Notes: generated from the sequence alone by a model not told the origin. 64,000 nt of DNA from Flavobacterium sp. LHD-80 (GCF_030929605.1 NZ_JAVFVS010000013.1:62001-126000), one strand, 5' to 3'; positions 26,101 to 34,712 are shown, numbered from the stretch's first letter. Numbers and translations are program-made.

Positions 26101-26203
26101 GAACACCCAAAAATGTATAACCAATGAAACCGAATAAAATAATCAAAAGATTCAGTACAATCGTTAAAACGGGTCTTCTTATACTTGTGGTTGATAAACT
26201 CAT
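23105..26203 (-). CDS. RND-family efflux transporter permease (AcrB/HAE-1 type)
   Basis: A 1032-residue proton-driven inner-membrane exporter with the usual twelve membrane helices: one near the N-terminus (VLTIVLNLLIILFGFIGYTF), clusters at about 335-480 and 530-545, and a C-terminal cluster at about 850-1010. TM4 contains the adjacent acidic pair in LATGLVVDDGIVVTEN, needed for proton coupling. Two large periplasmic loops carry the docking and porter domains. It sits between the adaptor gene (136 bases upstream) and the tolC-like gene (65 bases downstream), completing the tripartite system. The substrate cannot be predicted. Confidence 0.95.
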   Translation of the reverse strand: MSLSTTSIRRPVLTIVLNLLIILFGFIGYTFLGVREFPSIDPAQVSIRTNYTGANSDIIESQITEPLEKAVNAIDGIRNITSSSNQGSSNITIEFNLDKDLEEAANDVRDKVSQAIRSLPQDIDAPPVVSKADADSDAIISMTVQSDSRNSLELSDYAENVISQRLETIPGVSGVQIWGQKRYAMRLWIDPAKLAAYGCTVAEVRSALNSQNVELPSGKLTGNNTELTVKTIGNLSKPEEFNNIIIRTDGDKIVRFSDIGGAELGPENIETKLSQSGLPMIGLAIVPMPGANYLDISAEFYKKYEALKKDLPKDIKLNIALDNTIFVKKSVLEVAETLGISIILVIIIIYLFFRDWAIAFRPLIDIPVSLIATFFIMWLFGFSINVLTLLAIVLATGLVVDDGIVVTENIFKKVEEGMSPIEAAIKGSNEIFYAVISISVTLAAVFLPVIFLEGFVGRLFREFGVVIGAAVLISAFVSLTLTPMLNAYLMKGGEQKKSKFYIKTEPFFEKMNSTYAESLSKFMDKKWISFPILIVCFGLIYLFFTILPKETAPLDDRSSVTMRMTTPEGSSYEYTDRFMQEISKLVDDSIPEKKVSLVITAPGFGASATNTGFIRLSLKEPDERKATQKDIADKLTKWTKRYPEAKTAVLQQPTIAVNRRGGLPIQYVIQAPNFEKLREKIPLFMEEVGKSDVFSTTDVNLKFNKPEINVSINREKAESLGISILDIAQTLQLSLSGQRFGYFIKNGKQYQVIGQFDQKDRSKPLDLTSMFVKNNKGELIQMDNVVNVEEQSNPPQLYHNNRYMSATVSAGLAPGKSISDGIVEMDRIKAKVLDESFTTDLSGESRDFVESSSNTSFAFGLALLLIFLILAAQFESFIDPFIIILTVPMAVAGALFSLWLFNQTWNIFSQIGTVMLIGLVTKNGILIVEFANQLREQGKPKLEAILEASEARLRPILMTSLAIALGALPIAMSLGAASTSRIGMGVVIVGGTIFSLALTLFVIPAIYLMWSKQRKHYPEFDHIDEYEKESIK

Positions 26204-26212
26204 AGATGATTT

Positions 26213-26341
26213 TAGATTTTAGATTTATGATTTTAGACTTTTGATTTATCGCTAAATCTTACTCTTATCTTTAAATCTATATTTAAGTCTTGTAAATTTT
26301 GGCTTTAAGACTTTCGACTTTTGACTTTCGACTTTATGACT
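26213..26341. repeat. Low-complexity tandem tract between adaptor and permease genes
   Basis: GACTTTC, GACTTTT, GACTTTC and GACTTTAT follow each other at 26309-26337. A related TTTAGAT-rich tract lies at 26213-26240. A similar TTAGA-rich tract occurs at 32550-32595 upstream of recG. This is repeat filler within the efflux operon. Confidence 0.75.
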
Positions 26342-27398
26342 ATTTTACTTTAACTTTTATTGGAGCATCATTTTTTAATGACATAACGCCGCTTGTAACC
26401 AAAGTATCACCTGCTTTTAATCCTGATAAAATTAAGATAGAAGCATCCGTACGTGTAGTTGCTTCAACCATAACTTCTTTGGCTTTGCCCATATTGGCGA
26501 TGAAAACTTTTTTTCCATCTTGAACTGGAACAATTGCTTCAGTAGGAACAACAATTGCATCTTTGATAATGTTTAGAGGAAGTTTTACATCGGCAAAAGT
26601 TCCTGGGAAAAGTTTGCCATCACCATTATCAGCTATTGCTCTAATTTGTAGTGTACGAGTTGCAACAGCCACTTCTGGTTCGATCGCATATATTTTTGCG
26701 TTATAAACTTTGTTTGAACCTGATACTGTAAAGTCAATATTTGATCCGTTCTTTACTTGTGTAGCATATTTTTCAGGAATAGAAAAAGTAATTTTCAATT
26801 TGCCAGTGTTTACTAGTTTTGCTACTAATATTGTTGGCGTAATATAAGTTCCTGGAGAAATAGATCGCAAACCAATTTTTCCTGAAAAAGGAGCTTTTAC
26901 AGATGTTTTTGAAATTTGTGCTTTTATTAACTGGGTTTGTGCTTTTGCAGAAGCATAATCAGCATTGGCAACATCAAATTCTTCTTGGCTGATAGCTTCT
27001 TTTTGAAGTAGTAATTTTGCTCTTCTTTCATTTTCACCAGCTAAACCTTCTCTGGTTTGTGCTTGACGAAGCTGCGCTCTTAATTCAATATCATTTACTT
27101 TAAAAAGTACTTGGCCTTTATTCACATAACTACCTTCGTTAAAATAAATGCCTTCAACAATTCCCGAAACCTCACTTCTGATTTCGATTTGTTCGTTTGC
27201 TTCAATCGATCCTGATAAAGATAAATTGTTATCAAAAACAGCGGTTTTTACAACGATTCCAGTTACAGTTGTTGGCTTGTCTTTGTCGCCAAACTTTTTA
27301 GATTCGTCATTTTTACTTTTGTTTGATACTACTCGGTAAGCAATAAATCCTCCAAGTCCGATAACTAGCAAGGCATAAATTAGATTTTTTACTTTCAT
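26340..27398 (-). CDS. RND efflux periplasmic adaptor (membrane fusion protein)
   Basis: A 352-residue adaptor. An N-terminal membrane anchor (about 5-23) precedes a lipoyl-like half-motif (SGSIEANEQIEIRSEVSGIVEGIYFNEGSYVNKGQVLFKVND), a helical hairpin (about 108-160), the returning lipoyl half (APFSGKIGLRSISPGTYI), a beta-barrel domain and a membrane-proximal C-terminal domain. It links the RND permease and the TolC-like channel and is the first gene of the operon. No TetR-type repressor gene is adjacent. A promoter-like box with a palindrome lies upstream at 27438-27454. Confidence 0.94.
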   Translation of the reverse strand: MKVKNLIYALLVIGLGGFIAYRVVSNKSKNDESKKFGDKDKPTTVTGIVVKTAVFDNNLSLSGSIEANEQIEIRSEVSGIVEGIYFNEGSYVNKGQVLFKVNDIELRAQLRQAQTREGLAGENERRAKLLLQKEAISQEEFDVANADYASAKAQTQLIKAQISKTSVKAPFSGKIGLRSISPGTYITPTILVAKLVNTGKLKITFSIPEKYATQVKNGSNIDFTVSGSNKVYNAKIYAIEPEVAVATRTLQIRAIADNGDGKLFPGTFADVKLPLNIIKDAIVVPTEAIVPVQDGKKVFIANMGKAKEVMVEATTRTDASILILSGLKAGDTLVTSGVMSLKNDAPIKVKVK

Positions 27399-27949
27399 AA
27401 AATTTGAGGTAAATGTATTTTTTTGGTGTTTTTTTCAGTAAGCTTACAAATTTAACTTTTTGATACGAAAACGAAAGAGCTAACTCTTAATTTAACATTT
27501 GTATGTACAAGTTTTTGCTTTGCTTATCATTTAGACTGTTTTTGTTTACAATGGTTTAATGTTGCCTCATAAAAAAAATATTCTTCTGTTTTTTTTGCAC
27601 TTTTTTTCGTTTTAAAGGCATAATCTAATTTTTATCTTAAAAACTAAATCTATATTGTAAGTTTTTATTTATAAAAAAGGTAAAAATACTTACAAATAAT
27701 CTAAGAAAAAGATTACATGTGTTTTTTTTACACGCATTTTATCTGTTTTATTTTGTGCTTTATCGATTTTATTTGTAACATTGATAAGGTTAAACAAAAT
27801 AGCACTATAGCGATAAAGTTATTGCTGTTTTTTCTGTAGTTGATCGTGGTAAATGTAGGTTTTTTATTTGTTTAGAGTTAAATTTTTTGTCTTAATAAAA
27901 TTTCAAAATTAACAACTGTTTATATTTTTAAATCAAAATCTATCTATTT
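27399..27949. other. 551-bp AT-rich divergent intergenic region
   Basis: This separates the efflux operon (minus) from the redoxin gene (plus). It holds the -7 box and palindrome at 27438-27454 and many homopolymer runs. I see no coding frame, RNA gene or hairpin of note in the remainder. Confidence 0.5.
27438..27454 (-). promoter_or_regulatory. -7 box with adjoining palindrome for the efflux operon
   Basis: On the minus strand TAAATTTG (27454-27447) matches TAnnTTTG and runs directly into the perfect palindrome GTAAGCTTAC (27438-27447). The same 16 bases recur at 34713-34728 upstream of another minus-strand gene. The palindrome lies about where transcription would start, so it could be an operator. 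Confidence 0.45.
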
Positions 27950-28546
27950 ATGAAGAAAAAATTACTTCTTGGTTTGTGGTTTTCTTTGATTCTTACAGCT
28001 ATTTCGGTTTTGTTTTGGAAGAATGAATTTCAGTATAGTTTACCAACACCAATCCCGAAAGATTACCACGCAGTTGCAATGGGCAGTAAAATTGACTTAA
28101 AATGCTGTACCATAGATCAAAAGCCTGTTTTTTTTCACTTTTTTAATCCAGAATGCCCCTGTTCGCGTTTTAACGTTCCTCATGTTAGTGAATTGATAAA
28201 AAAATATGGTGATCGCGTTAACTTCAAAATTGTTGTAATCAATAATGAAAAAAGTGTTACGATTGAAGAGATTCAGAAGAAATTTGATGCCAAAATCCCT
28301 GTTTATTTTGATCAGCAATTAGCTAAAAATTGTGGTGTTTTTTCGACGCCACAAGCAGTGCTTATTGACGGTTCTCAAAAGCTTTATTTCAGAGGGAATT
28401 ACAATAAAACAAGATATTGCACCGATGCCGAGACCAACTATGCTCAACAAGCAATAGATTTGTTATTAAGTCATACAAATGCCCCTTCATTTGATGCTTT
28501 GGCTCTCAGAGCCTATGGATGTTCGTTACCAAAATGCACTAAATAA
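27950..28546 (+). CDS. Membrane-anchored thioredoxin-like (redoxin) protein
   Basis: A 198-residue protein with one N-terminal membrane helix (about 3-23) and a thioredoxin-like fold facing the periplasm. The peroxidase/TlpA-like start is at KPVFFHFFNPECPCSRFNVPHV (about 59-80). It has the unusual CPCS in place of a canonical CxxC, the strand VNFKIVVIN, the cis-Pro region GVFSTPQAVLID, and extra cysteines near the end (CTDAE; YGCSLPKC). Probably an oxidoreductase or redox sensor, with electron donor unknown. The next gene starts 22 bases downstream, so an operon is likely. Confidence 0.8.
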   Translation: MKKKLLLGLWFSLILTAISVLFWKNEFQYSLPTPIPKDYHAVAMGSKIDLKCCTIDQKPVFFHFFNPECPCSRFNVPHVSELIKKYGDRVNFKIVVINNEKSVTIEEIQKKFDAKIPVYFDQQLAKNCGVFSTPQAVLIDGSQKLYFRGNYNKTRYCTDAETNYAQQAIDLLLSHTNAPSFDALALRAYGCSLPKCTK

Positions 28547-28568
28547 ATCTAACCCTAAATTACCTATT

Positions 28569-29435
28569 ATGAAAGCAAAAGCTAAATTGAATGAGCAGGA
28601 CTATCTGCACAGTTTTGTGTCTACAATGACAGAAAAATCGGATACTATTATTAATTATGTTCTTGCTGTTTATTTCCTTCTCGGAATTGCATTATCCTTT
28701 AAATATGACACTTGGGAAATTGGAGCAGGAGTGGGTACGCTGAATTTGCTAGCTTACTATTCGGCTAAATTATTTCTGAAAAATTCTAAGTTTTATCAAT
28801 ATGTACTTTCTGTAGTATTGGCAATTTTTATGGCACAGTATATTTACCAAATGCATGGTATGTTTGAAATGCATTTTACAGTATTTGTGGCCAGCACAAT
28901 TTTAATTATTTATCAAAATTGGAAACTGCAAATTCCACTTACGCTTTTGGTAATCTTGCATCACGGTGCATTGGCTTATCTTCAAAATTATGTTTACAAT
29001 GATGCAAATGGCTTGCAGATTTATTTTTCGCAGGTCAATTTTGATGTTGAAACTTTTTTAGTTCACGTTGTACTGGCGGGTGCGGTATTTTTTATGAATG
29101 GATATTGGGCTTACTATTTTAAAGCGCATAGTCAGAATCATATTTCTAAAATTTCTGATGAATACGAATTGGAAAACATCAAATTAGCTTCGGCAAAATT
29201 CAGCTCAATGTCGGCTACAAAAGAATACAATGATTTTATACATAAAACCACTTTAGACTTAAAAATGCCAGTAAGTTCAGTTCTAAAACTGATTGATGTT
29301 TCTAAAGTCCATACTGATAATGATCAGCTTTTGAGCTATTTAGATATGATGAGAGAAAGTGCTAAAAAAATTGATGACTTGGTAAATGATATTCATTTCA
29401 AATCAGTCAGTGGCAAGACAAATCCGAATCAATAA
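28569..29435 (+). CDS. Multi-pass membrane protein with degenerate kinase-type helix
   Basis: A 288-residue protein from the chosen ATG at 28569; longer in-frame starts would run into the preceding gene. About six membrane helices (20-190) include FEMHFTVFVASTILIIYQNWK and HHGALAYLQNY, similar to the membrane modules of some chemoreceptors and kinases. The cytosolic tail has a HisKA-like segment, DFIHKTTLDLKMPVSSVLKL (about 221-240). There the residue usually holding the phosphorylated His (before DL-x-P) is Leu229. It is followed by a second helix, LLSYLDMMRESAKKIDDLVNDIHF. No ATPase domain is present. It is 22 bases after the redoxin gene and 90 bases before the PAS gene. Confidence 0.75.
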   Translation: MKAKAKLNEQDYLHSFVSTMTEKSDTIINYVLAVYFLLGIALSFKYDTWEIGAGVGTLNLLAYYSAKLFLKNSKFYQYVLSVVLAIFMAQYIYQMHGMFEMHFTVFVASTILIIYQNWKLQIPLTLLVILHHGALAYLQNYVYNDANGLQIYFSQVNFDVETFLVHVVLAGAVFFMNGYWAYYFKAHSQNHISKISDEYELENIKLASAKFSSMSATKEYNDFIHKTTLDLKMPVSSVLKLIDVSKVHTDNDQLLSYLDMMRESAKKIDDLVNDIHFKSVSGKTNPNQ

Positions 29436-29525
29436 CTTACACTTAACTTAAATAAAAACAATTTTAATTGAATTTAAAAGTACACGCACCAATGTAAATT
29501 CATATTAAATTTAAATGCAGAAATT

Positions 29526-30128
29526 ATGGATACCAGAATTACCCGCCCATCACCATCAGACAGAGAAGTCGATTGGAACAAGAACAAAGTATTGCTCAGT
29601 AAAACGGATACAAAAGGAACAATCTTATACGCCAATGAAGATTTTATTGACGTATCAGGTTATGACGAGTTTGAGCTTATTGGTCAGGCTCACAACATAA
29701 TACGGCATCCAGATATGCCTAAAGTGATTTTTAAAGTTTTATGGGACAGTATTAAAGCAAGTAAAAACATTCATGCCATTATCAAAAACATGTCGAAAAC
29801 CGGCAGGTATTATTGGGTTATTACCGATTTTAAAATTATAGCCGATTCAAATGGCGAAATTGTAGGGTATTTTGGAACAAGAAAGTCTGTTCCTGAGGAT
29901 ATTGTAGTCAAATTTATCGAACCGTTATACAAAAAATTATTGCACATTGAAGAAGCCAGCGGTATGTTAGCTTCTGAAGAATATTTAAATGGTTTTTTAG
30001 AGGAACGTAAAAAAACATATATGCAATATATTGATCATCTTATAGCAACTGGAAAAGATGATAAGAATAAAGTCAGTAAAGGTTTGTTTAGTGGCCTTTT
30101 TGAAAAGAAAGAAACTCCTAAAAAATAA
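29526..30128 (+). CDS. Aer-like PAS-domain protein
   Basis: A 200-residue soluble protein. The PAS domain (about 20-120) shows KVLLSKTDTKGTILYANEDFIDVSGY and HNIIRHPDMPKVIFKVLWD, the signature of Aer/energy-taxis PAS domains, which often bind FAD. The C-terminal helical part (about 125-200) carries no HAMP, methyl-accepting, kinase or cyclase domain. Chemotaxis genes were not found nearby, and gliding flavobacteria usually lack flagellar chemotaxis. The upstream membrane protein may be its partner, so that the two act as a split sensor. Redox sensing would fit the redoxin two genes upstream, but is inference. Confidence 0.8.
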   Translation: MDTRITRPSPSDREVDWNKNKVLLSKTDTKGTILYANEDFIDVSGYDEFELIGQAHNIIRHPDMPKVIFKVLWDSIKASKNIHAIIKNMSKTGRYYWVITDFKIIADSNGEIVGYFGTRKSVPEDIVVKFIEPLYKKLLHIEEASGMLASEEYLNGFLEERKKTYMQYIDHLIATGKDDKNKVSKGLFSGLFEKKETPKK

Positions 30129-30259
30129 AAATAAGTTTGAAAAAAAACTTTGCTGTGTCAGTCAGAATATTCAATCCTTAATTTGTCCCCCAACAAATCT
30201 AATCACCTAGAAAAGTTATTTGAATATTTTGTAAAGTAGGATGCAGTGAAGTTTTTTTT

Positions 30260-30437
30260 AAGGTTCTAAGGTTCTAAGGTTCTGAGGGACTAAGGTGCTA
30301 AGTTTTTTTTAGCGCTAGACTTCGTTCAGTATGATAATTGGATTTGAATCCAATTTAAAATCTTTTAAAATACTTTAAATCTGCACATAATAAAAAAAAA
30401 CTTAGCACCTTAGTATCTCACAACCTTAGCATCTTAG
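30260..30437. repeat. Large inverted repeat with internal tandem AAGGTTCT units
   Basis: The left arm (30260-30310) contains AAGGTTCT repeated, then CTAAGGTGCTAAG and eight Ts. The right arm (about 30392-30437) is the reverse complement with some mismatches, containing CTTAGCACCTTAG. Between them is an AT-rich loop. It occupies most of the 310-base gap between the convergent PAS gene and recG and may act as a bidirectional terminator. A single arm of the same family lies at 40257-40291. Confidence 0.8.
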
Positions 30438-30438
30438 A

Positions 30439-32547
30439 TTAAGAAATATAATTCCAAATATTCTTTTTTTTAGTAAGCTCGATAAAAACAGTTTTTAGAA
30501 CCGCGTGTTCTGGTTTTTGAAGTGCGCTGTCTTCTTTTAAAATTTTCATGGCATAATTTCGTGCCAAAGACAAAATCTCTCTATCTTTTACTATATCAGC
30601 AATTTGTAGATTTAAAACACCACTTTGCTGTGTTCCCATTAAGTCGCCTGGACCGCGCAATTTTAGGTCGACTTCGGCAATTTCGAAACCATCATTGGTT
30701 CCAACCATTGTTTCCATCCTTGTTTTGCTATCTGCGCTTAGTTTGTGGCCGGTCATTAAAATGCAATAACTCTGTTCAGCGCCACGACCAACGCGTCCAC
30801 GCAATTGATGTAATTGTGATAATCCAAAACGTTCAGCACTTTCAATAATCATAACGCTGGCATTTGGTACATTTACACCAACTTCAATTACAGTTGTTGC
30901 TACCATAATATTTGTTTTTCCTTCAGAAAAACGTTTCATTTCGGCATCTTTATCTGCTGGTTTCATTTTTCCATGTAAAATAGAAATCGAATATTGTGGT
31001 AATGGAAAATCTCTCGAAATACTTTCGTAACCGTCCATCAAATCTTTGTAATCCATTTTTTCAGATTCCTGAATTAACGGATAAACAATATAAATTTGTC
31101 TTCCCAAAGCAATTTCGTCACGAAGAAATTTCCAGACTTTTAGTCGGTTTGTGTCATAACGGTGAACGGTCTGAATTGGTTTTCTGCCAGGAGGCAATTC
31201 ATCAATTACAGAAATATCTAGATCTCCATACAAACTCATCGCCAAAGTTCTCGGAATAGGAGTTGCCGTCATTACTAAAACGTGTGGCGGAATATCATTT
31301 TTCTTCCACAATTTAGATCGTTGCTCTACGCCAAAACGGTGTTGTTCGTCAATAACAGCCAAGCCTAAATTCTGAAATTTTACTTTATCTTCTAATAAAG
31401 CGTGAGTTCCAATTATAATTTGCAGACTTCCGTTTTCAAGTTCTTCATGAATAATTTTTCGTTCTGACGTTTTAGTGGATCCGGTTAAAATTCGGATATT
31501 GATATTCAGCGTATTTGCAAATGCTGATAACCCAATAAAATGCTGATTCGCCAAAATCTCTGTTGGAGCCATTAAACACGCTTGAAAACCATTATCAATT
31601 GCCAAAAGCATACTCATAAAAGCGACAATCGTTTTTCCGGAACCAACATCACCTTGAAGCAAACGATTCATTTGAGCATTGCTTCCCATATCGGTACGAA
31701 TTTCTTTGATTACTCTTTTTTGAGCGCCTGTCAAATCAAAAGGCAAATGATTTTTGTAGAATTCATTGAATAATTCACCAACCTTAGTAAACGGATGTCC
31801 TTTTATTTTGTGCTTTCTGATTAAATTTTTAGTAATTAATTGAAGCTGAATAAAAAACAATTCCTCAAATTTTAATCGGAATTGGGCTTTCGCCAAAATA
31901 TCAGTGCTTTTTGGGAAATGAATATTGAATAAAGCGGCTCTTTTAGGAATTAACTTTAATTCTTCAATTAAATAAGGTGGAAAAGTTTCAGTAAATAAAG
32001 CCTGAGTTTCAATAAACAATTGTTCCATTAATTTATTGATGGTCCTGTTTGAAATGCCACGGTTTGCCAGTGTTTCTGTTGAAGGATAAACAGGTTGCAT
32101 GGCAGATCGAAGACTTCTTTCATGCTCGGTTAATAGTTCAATTTCTGGATGTGCCATGCTAAACTGGCTTCCATATAAAGAACATTTTCCAAAGATGACA
32201 AGCGGTTCATTCAGTTTTAAACTTTCGCGAACCCATTTATGTCCTTGGAACCAATTAAGGTCAATTTGCCCTGTGTCGTCAACAAAACTAGCCACAAGAC
32301 GTTTTTTATTTTTAGCAAACTCGACAGTCTTGATATTGATGATTTTTCCAATAATCTGAACTTCTGTTCCCGTATTCTGCAGTTCGTTTATCTTGTAATA
32401 ACGTGTTCTGTCAATATATCTATTCGGAAAAAAAATAACCAAATCTCCATATTTATGAATTCCCAATTCCTTACGAAGCAGCTGACCACGGCTTGGGCCA
32501 ACACCTTTTAAGTATTCGATTGGAGTTTCAAGAAGATTGTTAGACAT
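30439..32547 (-). CDS. recG: ATP-dependent DNA helicase RecG
   Basis: A 702-residue superfamily 2 helicase that remodels stalled forks and Holliday junctions. The N-terminal wedge/OB domain (about 60-150) includes KNKKRLVASFVDDTGQIDLNWF. Walker A is LLQGDVGSGKTIVA (about 299-312), the DEAH-type box is AVIDEQHRFGVEQR, motif III is MTATPIPRTLAM, and motif VI includes QLRGRVGRGAEQSYC. The C-terminal NLQIADIVKDREIL region is RecG-specific. Length and domains are complete. Confidence 0.97.
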   Translation of the reverse strand: MSNNLLETPIEYLKGVGPSRGQLLRKELGIHKYGDLVIFFPNRYIDRTRYYKINELQNTGTEVQIIGKIINIKTVEFAKNKKRLVASFVDDTGQIDLNWFQGHKWVRESLKLNEPLVIFGKCSLYGSQFSMAHPEIELLTEHERSLRSAMQPVYPSTETLANRGISNRTINKLMEQLFIETQALFTETFPPYLIEELKLIPKRAALFNIHFPKSTDILAKAQFRLKFEELFFIQLQLITKNLIRKHKIKGHPFTKVGELFNEFYKNHLPFDLTGAQKRVIKEIRTDMGSNAQMNRLLQGDVGSGKTIVAFMSMLLAIDNGFQACLMAPTEILANQHFIGLSAFANTLNINIRILTGSTKTSERKIIHEELENGSLQIIIGTHALLEDKVKFQNLGLAVIDEQHRFGVEQRSKLWKKNDIPPHVLVMTATPIPRTLAMSLYGDLDISVIDELPPGRKPIQTVHRYDTNRLKVWKFLRDEIALGRQIYIVYPLIQESEKMDYKDLMDGYESISRDFPLPQYSISILHGKMKPADKDAEMKRFSEGKTNIMVATTVIEVGVNVPNASVMIIESAERFGLSQLHQLRGRVGRGAEQSYCILMTGHKLSADSKTRMETMVGTNDGFEIAEVDLKLRGPGDLMGTQQSGVLNLQIADIVKDREILSLARNYAMKILKEDSALQKPEHAVLKTVFIELTKKKNIWNYIS

Positions 32548-32823
32548 TTTTTTTAGACTTCTTAGATTGTTAGATTTTTAGACGGGCTTAGATTTTAGAA
32601 AATAGAGCAAAGACAAAAATCTATTTTCTTGCTTCTATATTCTTTTATCTTTTTTTGGAAAAGCGAAGATAGATTTAAATTAGGAAATTTGAAAATTGAT
32701 TATTTGTCAATTATAATTGAAAGTTAAAACTGCATATTATCTTATTGTTAAGCTATTGTTTTTCAACGCAACTGTTTTTAAAAAGTTTAATCTTTATAGT
32801 AGTTAACCTAAAAAACTAAAAAA

Positions 32824-33234
32824 GTGAAAAAAATTGTACTATTATTTGCTTTCGTTCTTACGCTCGTTTCTTGTTCGAATAATGATTCTGATGATGTGGT
32901 AGTTTCTGATTACTATGGAAAATGGAATCAATTTGCTGATCAGCCATACGCTAATGATCCATCTTCCACACAGTTTTCGTATCAATTTAATACAGATAAT
33001 ACTTTTACAAAAAACCGAAATTACGACAATAAAACCACAATTTTAGCAGGAACTTTTGAAATAAAAACCACCGAAAATGCAACTGTTTTTGTTTTAACAT
33101 ACAAAGAGCAGAATTTTTTAATATCAAATTGTACAGGTGGTTTAATTGAGAGTTTAACTTTAGATAAATCAGGTCATTTAAATGATAATGCAGCTATGTG
33201 TGATCGTAGCTATACATACAAAAAAGCAAAATAA
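32824..33234 (+). CDS. Lipocalin-like lipoprotein
   Basis: A 136-residue lipoprotein starting at GTG. The lipobox is LTLVSCSN, with the lipidated Cys at about residue 17, followed by a Ser/Asn/Asp-rich tether. The mature part shows YYGKWNQFAD and FSYQFNTDNTFTKN, the pattern of small lipocalin-like domains, and ends with two cysteines that may pair (about 105 and 125). It is monocistronic: a hairpin terminator follows at 33259. Function unknown. Confidence 0.75.
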   Translation: MKKIVLLFAFVLTLVSCSNNDSDDVVVSDYYGKWNQFADQPYANDPSSTQFSYQFNTDNTFTKNRNYDNKTTILAGTFEIKTTENATVFVLTYKEQNFLISNCTGGLIESLTLDKSGHLNDNAAMCDRSYTYKKAK

Positions 33235-33258
33235 AAACCGTAAGTTTGCTAAACAATT

Positions 33259-33293
33259 AAAAGTATTCAATTTAAAAAACTGAATACTTTTTT
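33259..33293 (+). terminator. Rho-independent terminator after the lipoprotein gene
   Basis: AAAAGTATTCA (33259-33269) pairs with TGAATACTTTT (33281-33291) and runs into more Ts. Confidence 0.8.
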
Positions 33294-33312
33294 CTTTTTA
33301 AAATACTTTACT

Positions 33313-33852
33313 ATGAGAACTCATTTAGCACTTTTACGCGGTATCAATGTTTCGGGCCATAATATGATGAAAATGGAAGCTTTGAAAACAATGCTGGAAA
33401 ACATAGGATTTCAAAATATTCGCACTTATTTGCAATCTGGAAATGTTTTTGTTGATAGTGAAGAGGAAGCTTCGAAAGTGGGTTTCATGATCAAACAGGA
33501 AATTTTTAAGGTTTTTGGACATGAAGTTCCAGTAATTGTGATTACTAAAGAAGATTTAGAATTGTGTTTTAAAAACAGTCCGTATTTAAAAGAAAAAGAT
33601 TTAGATACAAAAAAACTGTACGTTGCCTTTGTTTCGACTGTACTGAAAAAAGAAAATATAAATGACTTGAAAATCAGTCAGTTTAAACCAGACGAAGCCA
33701 GTATTGATGGCAATAGAATTTTTATTAAATATGCCGTTGGAGCTGGAAAAACTAGATTAGAAGGAAAATATATCGAGAAAAAATTAAATGTGATTGTAAC
33801 AATGCGAAATTGGAATACGGTTACAAATTTACTAGCAATGTATTCTGAATAA
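33313..33852 (+). CDS. DUF1697-family protein
   Basis: A 179-residue cytosolic protein of the DUF1697 family. The family's start is seen in THLALLRGINVSGHNMMKMEALKTML (about 3-28), then LQSGNVFVDS (about 41-50) and the conserved C-terminal TMRNWNTVTNLLAM. No enzymatic activity is established for the family as far as I recall. It is a single gene with a good ATG at 33313, directly after the terminator of the lipoprotein gene and followed by a convergent gene. Confidence 0.88.
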   Translation: MRTHLALLRGINVSGHNMMKMEALKTMLENIGFQNIRTYLQSGNVFVDSEEEASKVGFMIKQEIFKVFGHEVPVIVITKEDLELCFKNSPYLKEKDLDTKKLYVAFVSTVLKKENINDLKISQFKPDEASIDGNRIFIKYAVGAGKTRLEGKYIEKKLNVIVTMRNWNTVTNLLAMYSE

Positions 33853-33855
33853 ATT

Positions 33856-33945
33856 TTAGCCACGAATTTCACGAATTTTCACGAATTGATTTGTTTTAAT
33901 TAGTGAAATTGCTCCGCCTGTTCGCTATCGCTCGAGTCGTGGCAA
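33856..33945. repeat. Interrupted inverted repeat between convergent genes
   Basis: GCCACGA near the left end pairs with TCGTGGC near the right end, with inner ATTTCAC/GTGAAAT elements and direct repeats of CACGAATTT. It lies between the DUF1697 gene and the ATP-pyrophosphatase-like gene. Confidence 0.55.
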
Positions 33946-33949
33946 GATT

Positions 33950-34693
33950 TTATCTTTTAGGAATCAAATCACAGTACCAAAAGCCATAATCAAAAGCATC
34001 AGAACTATTTGTATTGCATGCAGTATTTGAAGATTCTTCTGTTTTAGGTTTTTCATATTTGCGGTAAACAATTTCACCAATTTCAAAGTTTATTGGCTCA
34101 GAGAAAATTGGCCCGTCAAAAGCAAAAGTATGAAATTCGCCGTTTTCACCACAAACATCAACATTTTCAGGTAAATCATTTATAAAATCCTGATCGATAA
34201 CTCGGCCAACAAAACTTTTGTCTAAATAACGTTCGTTTACACAAACCACAATCGTTTTGAATCCAAGTGAAATAAATTCCTGAATTAAATCGTGAGACGG
34301 AATTTTCCAAATTGGAAAAACACCTTCAAAGCCTAGTTTGGCCAATTGATCTTCACGATATTTGCGTAAATCTTCTAGAAAAATATCTCCAAAAACCGAA
34401 TGCGAAATGCCTTGTTCTTTTAATTCGGTCAAAGCCTCTGTCATTACATTTTCGTAAACTTCCATTGTCGGCATCTCAGGAATTTCAAGAATTTTTAATG
34501 GTAATCCGATGCTTTTTGCTTGAGCTTCTAATAATTCAACTCTAACGCCATGCATTGAAATTCGCTGAAATTGCTGATTCACACTCGTCATTAAACATTC
34601 AATTTTACACGAAGGATTTTGCAGAATTTTATATAAGGCAATCGCAGAATCTTTTCCGCTGCTCCAGTTGAATAAGGCTTTTTTTATCGACAC
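33950..34693 (-). CDS. Diphthine--ammonia ligase-like ATP pyrophosphatase
   Basis: A 247-residue protein of the adenine nucleotide alpha-hydrolase fold. The PP-loop motif is ALFNWSSGKDSAIALYKIL (about 6-24), followed by HGVRVELLEAQAKSIGLPL and the family-typical VFGDIFLEDLRKYREDQLAKLGF. The C-terminal GENGEFHTFAFDGPIF segment marks the Dph6/MJ0570-like group. Bacteria lack diphthamide, so the real substrate of bacterial members is uncertain. The start codon is GTG at 34693. A 16-base promoter-region sequence upstream is shared with the efflux operon. Confidence 0.85.
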   Translation of the reverse strand: MSIKKALFNWSSGKDSAIALYKILQNPSCKIECLMTSVNQQFQRISMHGVRVELLEAQAKSIGLPLKILEIPEMPTMEVYENVMTEALTELKEQGISHSVFGDIFLEDLRKYREDQLAKLGFEGVFPIWKIPSHDLIQEFISLGFKTIVVCVNERYLDKSFVGRVIDQDFINDLPENVDVCGENGEFHTFAFDGPIFSEPINFEIGEIVYRKYEKPKTEESSNTACNTNSSDAFDYGFWYCDLIPKR

Positions 34694-34712
34694 GATTTGG
34701 TATTTTTATACG

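Noticed and set aside
27399..27949. Regulator gene or small RNA upstream of the efflux operon
   Set aside because: No open frame or stable hairpin was found in the 551-base gap.
28479..28568. Upstream start for the membrane protein gene at 28569
   Set aside because: It would overlap the redoxin gene by 68 bases and add a segment read out of frame from redoxin codons; the ATG at 28569 precedes a normal cytosolic N-terminus.
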